From the NCBI GenBank assembly GCA_017893485.1, contig CM030366.1, forward strand, positions 105,683,796 to 105,747,795: 64,000 bases of DNA, given 5' to 3'. The notes under the pieces were generated by a model. That model made no database searches and was not told where the DNA came from. It worked only from the letters and a program-made list of their open reading frames with translations. This document shows, piece by piece, positions 23,243 to 31,631 of the stretch (positions within the stretch are counted from its first letter, which is position 1; each line of letters begins with the position of its first letter). This stretch comes from Hemerocallis citrina. Lineage: Eukaryota > Streptophyta > Magnoliopsida > Asparagales > Asphodelaceae. A program made the position numbers and the translations under genes.

Positions 23243-23573
23243 GGATACAATTAGGGTACTTGGTTGGTGAATTAGGATCCAATAATAGCGAATTTGGGTT
23301 AAGAACAAATGAAATTGGGTTTTAGGGTTCAATTAAGAGATAAATCAAAATCAATACGGTTCCAATAAAAATATACACAATTAAATAAAAGATAATAGGT
23401 TCAACAAGAAAAGCTCAATCAAGAAGAACGAAAAATTTTCATGGACAAATTTAATCAAAAAGAAAATAATCAAGAAAGAACAATAGGGTATTTAAAATAT
23501 ACATATATATATGTATACATTAAATCAAATAGTGAAATGCATATAAAATTGAGCATGTTCGGGCTTAAAACAA

Positions 23574-23574
<1 letters not shown>

Positions 23575-23656
<82 letters not shown>
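23575..23656. repeat. (AAT)n microsatellite
   Basis: About 27 trinucleotide units, then imperfect AAT-rich sequence to about 23790. It lies in the U3 part of the solo LTR. The poly-Tyr and poly-Leu open frames over it are artefacts of the repeat. Confidence 0.95.
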
Positions 23657-23659
<3 letters not shown>

Positions 23660-24088
23660 TAAAAATAATAATACTGATAAAAATAATAATAACAACAATA
23701 ATAACAAATATTAATACCAATAGCAATAAGAATAACAATAATAATAATAAATAACAATAACGATAGTAATAATAATAATAATACTAATAAGATTATATAA
23801 CAAAATATAAATTTATTAAAATAACCCAAATATCAATAATACATTTAAATTGAGCTCAAACACAAATAGCCGATCAATAAGATATAGAAAATAAGATCAA
23901 AATACACCACTATTCGAAATGAATAAGATTTTCGATTAGAAAATACTTTAATAAAATCCGAAATGAATTTAGCGCAAAATAACTTTATAAAATCAAATTA
24001 TAGAAAATACATGGAAAATACTTATTATCGAATGGGGGGTTACACTGACTCTGGGGCTTTGTTTCTTATGACTCCTTATAAAGGATTT

Positions 24089-24748
24089 TATTGAGTCTAA
24101 TGCGGAAACAACTCAATAACGATGCAAACAAAGAAACTAATCAAAGAAACACAAGCAAACAAATGCCAACAACAAAAGAACCCACGTAATTTTTTCGAGG
24201 TTCACCAAATGCAATGGCCACTTTTCCACGCATAGGCACTCCTGCTTTCACTAGAAAATATGAAGAGAAATAAATTACGATCACTTAAGAACTCACCACC
24301 AAGGTGTAAAGTTTATATTCTTCTCATTCTCTCAAGAATGGCTGCTAGATCTCTCTTTCACTATTGGAATAACTCTCACTTAACCCTAATAATCGTACGC
24401 CATACATATATATATGATTATAATAGAATAGATCTCAGCTGTAAAAGATCAACGTCATTGCAGTTGACTACAAGAAGAGGCGGTCGATGGCAATTCATAT
24501 CGAGCAAACAGATAGATTGAGCGGTTGACTGCCCTCCTAGCAGTCGACTGCTCTCTGCTTGAATTACATGCACCAGTTGACAGTCGACTGCCCCATAATA
24601 GCGGTCGACTGTCAAACAAGTCTGCTGCTGTCTCTGATCTTCTTGCTTCTGCTACGCTCCTTTTGCTGTTGCTGCTGTTGCTGCTGTTGTGCTTCTTTCG
24701 TCTTCTTCAAACCCCTTGCCTCATGTATTAGATCGACCAATCCCAACG
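24089..24748 (-). mobile_element. Solo copia LTR, older copy
   Basis: Homologous along its length to the 690-bp solo LTR at 41838-42527: shared gcggaa-aactca start, ttcgaggttcacc, aggcactcctgc, ctcaccaccaaggtgta, and the closing block. The ends have decayed (TATTGAG for TGTTGAG, CCAACG for CTAACA). The flanks gattt and gatac agree at three of five. It is on the minus strand, with gtgaacctcg-type U5 sequence. It carries four CAGTCGACTG-type palindromes (see 24521-24611). Confidence 0.7.
24521..24611. repeat. CAGTCGACTG palindrome cluster A
   Basis: Sites start at 24521 (one mismatch pair), 24541, 24581 and 24602. The last two are 21 bp apart, and the first two are 20 bp apart. A related cagttgacta lies at 24461. 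Confidence 0.85.
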
Positions 24749-25494
24749 GATACTTTATTAGATATGTTTCAGGTGACTGGTGAAAAGAAGATGGGAAAAC
24801 GAAGGGATGAGGATGTCAAGAATGTGATCTTCAATATTGTGCCAAATCTCAGGTTAAATCTCATATCTACAGGACAATTAGATAACAAAGGTTTTTTTTC
24901 TTACTTCGACAGGGATGAAGCCAGAAATTTTTTCCTTGGGGTGGGGAGGGGGGGATGTAAGTTACGAGCATATATAAGATCTTCGACATTGTGTATCAGT
25001 AATAATTTATTTGTTTTCATCAATATTCAACATAGCTGAGAAACAATTTAAAATAAGAAATATGCATGTATGATAACTATATTTAAGGGTGGCAATTGGC
25101 TCGAACCCGACCCGGGCCCGCTTAGGTCCGACCCCATAATTAGTGGCCTTGGGCTAAATTTTCTCATTTCGGGCCGGGCTCGGGCTCAAATTTTTAGGCC
25201 TGATGAAAATTCAGGCTCGGGCCCAAGTATTAGGCCCGATGGGCCCAAATCAAATTTTTATATGTGCATGTGTATGTTTATGTATACATAATGTATATTT
25301 ATGTATGAGTTTTTTTAAGAGAATATTCATATAAGTAAATTGAAATGAGTGTTAAAGTTTATAAATAGAGAAAATGTCTTGTATATAAAATTAAATAAAA
25401 ATAGACAAATTTGATGTGAATTACGCAAAAGTTTGAAGTATTCCTATTATAGTTTTTTTTATCGTATATTATTCTTGATATAGTTTTATTTTAT

Positions 25495-27365
25495 TTTTTG
25501 ATATATCGGATAGAGCCAAACATCTCCAGCCATCAAAAAATATATTAATCAATAAAATAGTTAAGCTACAAAACAAGTATCAATGGTTTTACAAGTGGTA
25601 AAACAGAAATAAGCTAACAAAAAAGAAAACAATAAACGGCTGACAAGCCAGCAAAACAGATGCCTGCGCCACAACAAGACGCACCACACCGAACAATAGG
25701 GTGAAACAATCGGCTAGGAAAAGCAAGTAAACTGATGGGGTCAAAACCAAACTGCCGCACTCGAGAGAGGACCCGGACCCAAGCGACTGAGCCATGTCTA
25801 CCCCCCCTCCCCCCCCGAATACATCCAACTCCACTAACAGTCCGAAGGGACTCTAGCGGCACAACGGAGGCGACGCACTGCCTACACCAAGGATGTCAAT
25901 GAGAAGGCAAGGCTCAACTATGCACAGGCTGATGAGCTGACACAGAAGCTGCCTTCCTCGCAAGAATACGAGCACTCACTCGAATCTGCAAATGATTAAA
26001 AACTTCCTTGTTGTACCTCCGCTTGACGGGAGGAGGGGCAATCCTCTCCGCAGGGGGCGAAAACGCCGCAAAGTCAGATGATGAGGCTTCGACATTGAAA
26101 GGGCTCGAAGGGGTAAAGAGACTACTGGGAGCGACCGATGAGGCTATAGGGATGGAATTGGTAGTGTCGGCCCTACGGGGGAGAGAAAGGTCATCAAGAC
26201 TCGGAGAAAACTTAAGGGGAAGGGAGAGCAGGATATGTTTAAATGCCCTCAGGAACTGATAGAGCCACGACTGAACCCCTAAATGTTGATACCAAGAGAA
26301 TAAGCATCCTGGATAATGAAAAGAGAACGTAGAACATTTGGGAGAAGAAATCTTCAAAGCACAAGGATAGTTATAAACAAAAGAAGGGGCCTTAAAATTC
26401 ATAATAGCCCTGTCAAGGTGCCCATGGGGGACAGAAATGTGGGAATGCAGAGCGAGCCCCCTCTCACTACGAGGCCACGAATGAGAAGAGAAATAGGATT
26501 TAACCCAGTCAGAATTTTTATCCAGATTCCAATACAACGGGGGAGCCACTGAGTAAGAATGGGGACGAACCTTGAAAGAACCCAAGCGAGGGAATGAGAC
26601 AAGTTTCGTATAAACTTTACGATCCTTAAAAAGGTTAGCAATATTGAGATGTTGAAGGGTAACAAGAGAATCACGATAAGGATAGATAGAAGTGGAGGAG
26701 TTCGTCGCTGACAGAGAAACAACAACAGCGGAGTCGAGGTCCTTGCTCGTGACAATACAGTGCTTTCTAGCCAAACCATCCTGAAGCTTGCGCTTTAAGA
26801 GGGGATAATTCAGAAAGGGGAGGAGTTTGGCCGGTAAGGAATGAACTCTGGGAAAGCCAAGAAGTTTTTGAAGGGAGAAGCATCGACTGCGAGACTGGCC
26901 AAGCTTATCACAGAAAAAACACCTCATTTTATTCATGCACTCACGTTTAAAATGACCAGGAAGGAGGCACCTGAAGCAGACCCGATGAGGATCGGGCCTA
27001 CGGAGCAAAGGGGAATTAGAGGAAATGGGAGAGCCCCGAGGGAGATCGATGTTATCCAAAGGAGGAGAAGATAAGTCCCACTTCAAATCCTGAGTCGTTA
27101 CTGAACAGTAAGAGCTCGCTACGGACTTGATGAGACTCATGGTTGAAGCCAATCCAAGAATGGTACCACTCGATGCACCAACAAAGGAAAGGAGCTAGAT
27201 AAAGGTACCACTTACAGAGCCGATCCAATCTCACCAAAATAGCACAACCAAAGAAAAAACAACCAGCGCCGCTCAAAGAGTGACAACAACACTCTCCAAA
27301 TAAGGAGGAAAAGAATGGAGAAAAATAGAATATGAGAGGATAAATTGAACGACCGAGCTTGAAGA
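25495..27365 (-). mobile_element. ORF1-only LINE (HAL1-like)
   Basis: Flanked by perfect 17-bp duplications ATATAGTTTTATTTTAT (25478-25494 and 27366-27382). The minus-strand 3' end reads ggctggag...ctctatccgatatatc followed by A6. This is the same closing block as the L1 at 12739 (ggctggag...ctctatcc..ttcatc). It holds about 210 bp of leader, an intact ORF1, and about 420 bp of 3' sequence. ORF2 (endonuclease/RT) is wholly missing, with no sign of it between ORF1 and the 3' end. Its spread would need RT from a full L1. Confidence 0.8.
25914..27152 (-). CDS. LINE ORF1 protein with two zinc knuckles
   Basis: 412-residue open frame, undamaged. Near residues 58-90 are two knuckles: CFRCLLPGHFKREC, then CFFCDKLGQSRSRC, of the CX2C-H-C type that binds LINE RNA. 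The rest is Ser/Pro-rich, with a basic patch (PPVKRRYNKEVF) near the C-terminus. No DUF4283 is evident. The protein would coat the RNA to form the RNP. The start at 27152 is chosen because the upstream frame is short and lies in a different frame. Whether it is expressed is unknown. Confidence 0.7.
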   Translation of the reverse strand: MASTMSLIKSVASSYCSVTTQDLKWDLSSPPLDNIDLPRGSPISSNSPLLRRPDPHRVCFRCLLPGHFKRECMNKMRCFFCDKLGQSRSRCFSLQKLLGFPRVHSLPAKLLPFLNYPLLKRKLQDGLARKHCIVTSKDLDSAVVVSLSATNSSTSIYPYRDSLVTLQHLNIANLFKDRKVYTKLVSFPRLGSFKVRPHSYSVAPPLYWNLDKNSDWVKSYFSSHSWPRSERGLALHSHISVPHGHLDRAIMNFKAPSFVYNYPCALKISSPKCSTFSFHYPGCLFSWYQHLGVQSWLYQFLRAFKHILLSLPLKFSPSLDDLSLPRRADTTNSIPIASSVAPSSLFTPSSPFNVEASSSDFAAFSPPAERIAPPPVKRRYNKEVFNHLQIRVSARILARKAASVSAHQPVHS

Positions 27366-27613
27366 ATATAGTTTTATTTTATGGAAAAAATATATATTCA
27401 GCTCGAAGAAAAGTAGTTAGGGACTAGGTCCGAACATATTTTCGGGCCTAATTCGGGCCCGGGCCCGGGCTCGGGCATAATTTTTTAAGCTATGCCCGAA
27501 GAAAAGTCGGGTCGGGTTCGGGCCAATTTTTTAAACTTCGGGCTCAGGCCCAGGCCTATATGGTTCCGGCCCGAACATGGCCCGTTGCCAGCGCTAACTA
27601 TATTAGAAAGGGT

Positions 27614-27615
<2 letters not shown>

Positions 27616-27689
<74 letters not shown>
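27616..27689. repeat. (TA)n microsatellite
   Basis: About 37 TA units directly right of the hAT MITE. It is followed by T and G homopolymers near 27720-27752. Confidence 0.95.
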
Positions 27690-27692
<3 letters not shown>

Positions 27693-27699
27693 GAAAGGG

Positions 27700-28524
27700 A
27701 TCAGTAAATAAACTAAGTTTTTTTTTAATTTTGTTTTTTTTTGGGGGGGGGCATAAACTATAGAAAATATATCACTAAAAACCTTGTCACGCATCGCTTT
27801 TCAAAAATACGTCTGCCACAATGGGTCTTCGTCCCTGTACTTCATTAATGGTTTGTGGAAGCATAAGAAAGGGGCTTTGGTTGTTGTTAAGGGGAGAAAG
27901 TGTTGATCGCTCTATAAGGTCAATGCTCGCTTGAATGATGAAGTTGTGAACGTCGTCAAAGATTTGCATCCAGTTTTTTCACATTGAAAAATCAATTAGA
28001 TGGATAGATGGTTACATTAGATTAGACCCTTGACATCAATATGAGTTTCTCCTTTGAGATTATATTGGGTAAAAAATAATTTACCAACTATCCATCTGGA
28101 CAATGTTGGCCAAAGTTAATGGGCCTTTAGTCGTTACAAGTGGTAAAGATATTACGTTGATGTGTGATATTATGGAGTTGTCATGTATGTGAAGTTATTG
28201 TGTTAAGTCAATAATGGCGCATCATTGTGTATGCAAAGTTATTGTGTCAAGTTAATTGGTGGTGGAGGCTTTGTCAAGTCATGGGGTAAGCTGGAAGGCA
28301 TTGTCTTGCCGATTCAATGAGGTGATTGGCGGGAAGCAAGGATGCCTTTTAAACAAAGTGGCGGGAGGTATTAAAACTTGTCAAGTCAATGAGGTGATTG
28401 GCGGGACATGGATGTCGAGTCATAGTGGCAGAGGCAATGTCAAGTTAAAAATATTGGCGAAGGCATATGGAATGCAATCTAAGGTGGAGACTGAGTCTCT
28501 GAGATCTTCTAAAGTTATGGAGAA
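27700..28524. other. Unassigned sequence with weak tandem motif
   Basis: No gene recognised. The motif tcaatgaggtgattggcggga is present twice (about 28315 and 28386), with weaker relatives around 28245 and 28355. These make the Gly/Val-rich 90-residue frame at 28256-28528, which I do not regard as a gene. The stretch 27965-28137 is duplicated at 29825-30002. Confidence 0.45.
27965..28137 (+). repeat. Direct repeat, left copy
   Basis: Shares cattgaaaaatcaattagatg, gacccttgacat, gagtttctcctt, aatttaccaactat and the 3' block gccaaagttaatgggccttt with 29825-30002. Possibly remnants of a pair of short LTRs or a segmental copy. Confidence 0.65.
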
Positions 28525-28881
28525 CTAGTAATTTACACGTACGATGCACGAATTAATAAATATAGTTTTTTAAAAGTAAAAATTCAGACATAGTTTGGGT
28601 TTGAACCTAAGACCTCATTTATAATAGTTTTGCACGTGTGTTGCATGCGTTGATAGATTTACAAATGACACTAAGACTTTCTCCTATTATAATATTAGAG
28701 ATTAGAGATTTACACGTGCGATGCACATATTAATAAATATAGTTTTTTTCTAAAAGTAAAAATTCAGAAGTAGTCTGGATTTGAACCTAATACCTCAATT
28801 ATATTAGTTATATACGTGTTTTGCACATGTTGGTAGATTGACAAATGACACTAAGGAATTCTCCCATTATAATATTAGAGA
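28525..28881 (-). mobile_element. Two non-autonomous Helitrons, head to tail
   Basis: On the minus strand the right unit starts TCTCTAATATT after an A (28882). It ends with the hairpin GTGCATCGCAC and CTAA, next to the TCTCTAATATT start of the second unit near 28690. The second unit ends at the hairpin region GTGCATCGTAC and CTAG, followed by T. The units are about 80% alike. Both share the 5' 170 bases of the Helitron at 2472, including the ggttcaaaccc/ggttcaaatcc B-box-like stretch. Confidence 0.75.
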
Positions 28882-28883
28882 TT

Positions 28884-29753
28884 ATTTTTCGTACTAACCC
28901 ACCCACTTTTTGAAAATATCGACCAATCTGACACACTTTTGAAAATATTTACCCAATTGACCTAGTTTTGGACACGTTAGCAGTAATTGCTATTGGAAAT
29001 AACGGTATATGTTATTTATATGTCATTGTTTTCAATAGTGACATTTATTAAAAAGAAAATTTGCATTTCTCTGTTTGGAGTAACAACATCAGTTAACTTA
29101 TCTCAATCGTGTAATCTCCCTGACCTGGAAAAAAATTGCAGTGTGAAAAAATTCTATAGCTGATGCCGCGATCCTAAACAACGGCATTCGCATTATAGAT
29201 TTCGTTGGTAGGGATAGCGGTATCAGCTATAATATTTATTGTTAGGGATAAATGATGTCGTTATTTGGAACAATGACAACAGTTCATTTTATTACTTATA
29301 CTTGGCTATTCTATTTCTGTGAACTGTAGCTACTGTTTCTAAGAACAACAACAGTTATCTCATGTCGTTGTTTGGAAGAACGACTGTGGAGGCATGGAGT
29401 TTAATGAGTATAATAACTGATGCCGTTATCTCCAATAATGACATTAGTAATGCGAATGCCGTTCTTGGGGATAACGACATCATTTATAAGTTAATCCAGC
29501 ACTTGGAATTTTTTCAACTCAGAAGGTTCACACTTGTATAAGAAATGTAATGATGCTGTTTTTTCAAACAGTGGCATCCTAAAAAAAATTAAACTTATGC
29601 GGCTTTTTGGATGAACTGCATGGAATTAACCTATGCCGTTTTTCCAAGAACGTGTAATGTTGATGTGTCCAAAATTGAGTCAGTTGGGTAAATATTTTCG
29701 AAAGTGGGTCAGTTTGGTGTATATTTTCAAAAAGTGGGTCAATACGGAAAAAA
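28884..29753. mobile_element. Non-autonomous element with ~105-bp TIRs
   Basis: Long inverted ends share GACCCACTTTTTGAAAATAT, then GAAAATATTTACCCAA, then TTTTGGACAC. The interior is non-coding, with repeated blocks such as gatgccgtt..ggataacgacatca in both orientations. No clear target duplication was found, so the superfamily stays open; a MULE-type MITE is plausible from TIR length. Confidence 0.7.
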
Positions 29754-29824
29754 TTAAGTTCTCGCTAGGTGGTTGTTCGCTTGAATTCGAGCCAAGGTGG
29801 AGGTTGAGGCTTGAATAACAATCC

Positions 29825-30002
29825 GACATTGGAAAGTCAATTAGATGAATAGTTTGTTAAATTAGATTTGACCCTTGATACCAATAGGAGTTTCTCCTTT
29901 TAATGTAATGAATAATTAAGTCATATAATGTAATGAATAATTTACCAACTATCGATTTGAACTATATATGCCAAAGTTAATGGGCCTTTAGTCGTTACAA
30001 GA
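29825..30002 (+). repeat. Direct repeat, right copy
   Basis: Partner of 27965-28137. The two copies bracket the Helitrons and the TIR element, which may have landed between them. Confidence 0.65.
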
Positions 30003-30353
30003 ACGAATACATACATGGCTTGTCGGCTCTAACTAAATGTGAAAGATTTCATAACGCATGATACCGATCATCTCCTATTATAATTCTGTAGCTCATACCA
30101 AAAGTTTGACTTCTACTAACACCGACGTTCCTATTCCATTTAATTTCAGCTACGCCAGAATAAAACATATTACTGCATCAAGAGAAGAGGGCAATGGAAA
30201 GAGAAAGAAAATACCTGACCCTTTGGTGATACAGTTATCCTTGCACAATTAAACACACGTTATCAAGTTCGTTTAGCCAACGAAAACCTGAAACTGTTTT
30301 CCAGAATTAGCAAACTCCACTTCCATCAATGCGATGGAGGAGGCATTGCATAC

Positions 30354-30360
30354 TATAAAT
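30354..30360 (+). promoter_or_regulatory. Probable TATA box of the MASS-like gene
   Basis: TATAAAT about 290 bases before the start codon. If used, transcription would begin near 30385 and the leader would include both copies of the duplicated start region. Confidence 0.45.
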
Positions 30361-30450
30361 GACAAGGCACTAAGACAACATAAAAATAACGGACACCCAG
30401 TTAAGGAACAAAATCTACCTCATTCTTTCTCGCCCCTAAAACAGAACAGA

Positions 30451-30648
30451 CCATCACCATCAATACATATAGAACTCAGAAGCCCAAAGAGAACCATCAG
30501 AAGAAAAGAGAAACATAGAAAGAGAGAAAATGAACGACAGAGAAATGTACCATCACCATCAATACATATAGAACTCAGAAGCCCAAAAAAAACCGTCAGA
30601 AGAAAAGAGAAACAGAGCAAGAGAGAGAAAAAAAAAAGCGAGAAATGT
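30451..30648 (+). repeat. 100-bp tandem duplication across a start codon
   Basis: Two units begin ccatcaccatcaatacatat at 30451 and 30550. Each ends in gagaaatgt. The second ATG (30645) starts the gene. The first (30545) opens an 8-codon upstream ORF, MYHHHQYI, that stops at 30571. Confidence 0.9.
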
Positions 30649-31010
30649 CATTGGCATTGCAGAGATCAGATGTGTCATTCCGAAGGCAAGGCTCTTCCGG
30701 ACAAATCTGGGATGACCCTGCCGCTCGTGGTCTAGATCTCAAAGGAGGAGCTTTGTCTCGCCAGTCGTCCATGCTTCCTCGAGCATTATCCCGACAAACT
30801 TCCTGCACCCCCCAACGCAACAAATTTCAGGAGGAGCAATGCGGCACTCTGCAGAAAGAGGATGAACTCGAGTTTGATAAATTTTTGTCGGGTACAGAAA
30901 CACCAACAGAGAAGGCAACTACAGAGAAGAAACAGCCACGCGGCTCATGTGGATTTGCAGCTGTGTTTGGGCCTTGTATGAGACCACAACCAAATAGAGA
31001 GAATATCTAA
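30645..31010 (+). CDS. MASS-like (At1g80180 family) small protein
   Basis: 121-residue intronless gene. The N-terminus ALQRSDVSFRRQGSSGQIWD is the signature of the plant family that includes MAPK-substrate proteins of the stomatal lineage (MASS). Two RQ(S/T)S-type sites follow (LSRQSSM, LSRQTSC). The C-terminus CGFAAVFGPC fits the GF-AFG end of the family. No signal peptide or membrane segment is visible. The family's known members are small plant regulators phosphorylated by MAP kinases; that role here is inferred. The start is set by the family N-terminus. The leader is purine-rich, duplicated, and carries a short upstream ORF that may lower translation. An AATAAA lies near 31160. This is the best candidate for a working host gene in the window. 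Confidence 0.65.
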   Translation: MSLALQRSDVSFRRQGSSGQIWDDPAARGLDLKGGALSRQSSMLPRALSRQTSCTPQRNKFQEEQCGTLQKEDELEFDKFLSGTETPTEKATTEKKQPRGSCGFAAVFGPCMRPQPNRENI

Positions 31011-31631
31011 CCAAGCAAAAAAGATTAAGAAAATTGGTGTATTGTTTGTCTAAATACTATCCATTTCGCCTCCCTTCCTTTTGCACGTGAATGTCGTTAT
31101 GTCTTTGTTGGGGTTTCCTCATGAGATTTCTGCTAAATCTGCGATTAACTACATCGGCAAATAAAAACTGCTGAAGAAACCTTAATTATGTTCATAAATT
31201 TTGTTGCATCTCATCCTTGTATCACCCAAATACAAGTTAAATGTACACATTTGGTTTTAAAATGACAAAGATTTTTCGTTCTTTTTACAAGCACAAGTTA
31301 CGAAATAAAAGGGGCTCTGAGTATCATAAATGGTTTTTGCTTTCTTTTGTTTTGAGGTGGCGAATTGAGAACCACAGACCCATATCATTTGAAGTACTCT
31401 AGTCTGCAACTTGATGATTGTCAGTTGTCACCATAGGTCTTGACATGCAATTCTATATCACCAGACTTAGTTCCTTCCAATATCTGATACTTATTCAATG
31501 GAATCATCGACGTAATTCTTCCAATGCCATAAGTTCCATGCATCTGAAATATCCTGGGATTATGTATAAATGTTGAAATTGTTAGCAGGGTTTCACTCAA
31601 AATATTGTTAGGAGGAGCAGGGCTTGTCAGC

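Larger units (their letters stand above)
20527..24044 (-). mobile_element. Solo LTR, 3.5 kb, minus orientation
   Basis: Ends are TGTCACGCCCC and GGGGGGTTACA, inverted repeats matching at 9 of 11. Target duplications TTGAC (20522-20526) and CTGAC (24045-24049) differ at the first base. On the minus strand there is a TATAAATA box (23235-23242), so transcription would run leftwards. There are no retrotransposon ORFs. Conserved blocks near 21280-21380 and 21505-21580 recur in the truncated copy at 57398-59679. Family likely Ty3/gypsy, by the TGTCACGCCCC start; not proven. Confidence 0.8.
20263..25060 (+). pseudogene. Copia gag-protease fragment split by two LTR insertions
   Basis: Three pieces form one frame. 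20490-20526 encodes CDDSKEWVID; 24045-24088 encodes SGALFLMTPYKGFY; 24749-24960 encodes VKNVIFNIVPNLRLNLISTGQL. Together they are the aspartic protease start (the DSGA active site, split by the insertion) and the gag-pre-integrase region of a Ty1/copia element. The 3.5-kb solo LTR entered within the DSGA codons, and a 0.66-kb LTR entered 45 bases further on. No reverse transcriptase is left. Sequence left of 20440 and right of 24960 is not recognisable. Confidence 0.7.
25084..27596. mobile_element. hAT MITE split by a LINE
   Basis: Left end TAAGGGTGGCAA; the right end in reverse reads TAGCGCTGGCAA. The 8-bp target duplication ACTATATT is perfect (25076-25083 and 27597-27604). The outer 150-180 bp on each side are rich in gggcc/cgggc motifs. 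Without the LINE the element is about 0.6 kb and codes for nothing, so it is a MITE. Its ends resemble those of the hAT element at 3173-6688, whose transposase type could have moved it. Confidence 0.9.

Noticed and set aside
23470..23829. Open frames coding for long Tyr and Leu runs
   Set aside because: They are simply the minus-strand translation of an AAT microsatellite inside a solo LTR.
30334..30735. 133-residue Lys/Arg-rich frame overlapping the MASS-like gene
   Set aside because: It is generated by the duplicated purine-rich leader, overlaps the recognised gene in another frame, and has no family resemblance.
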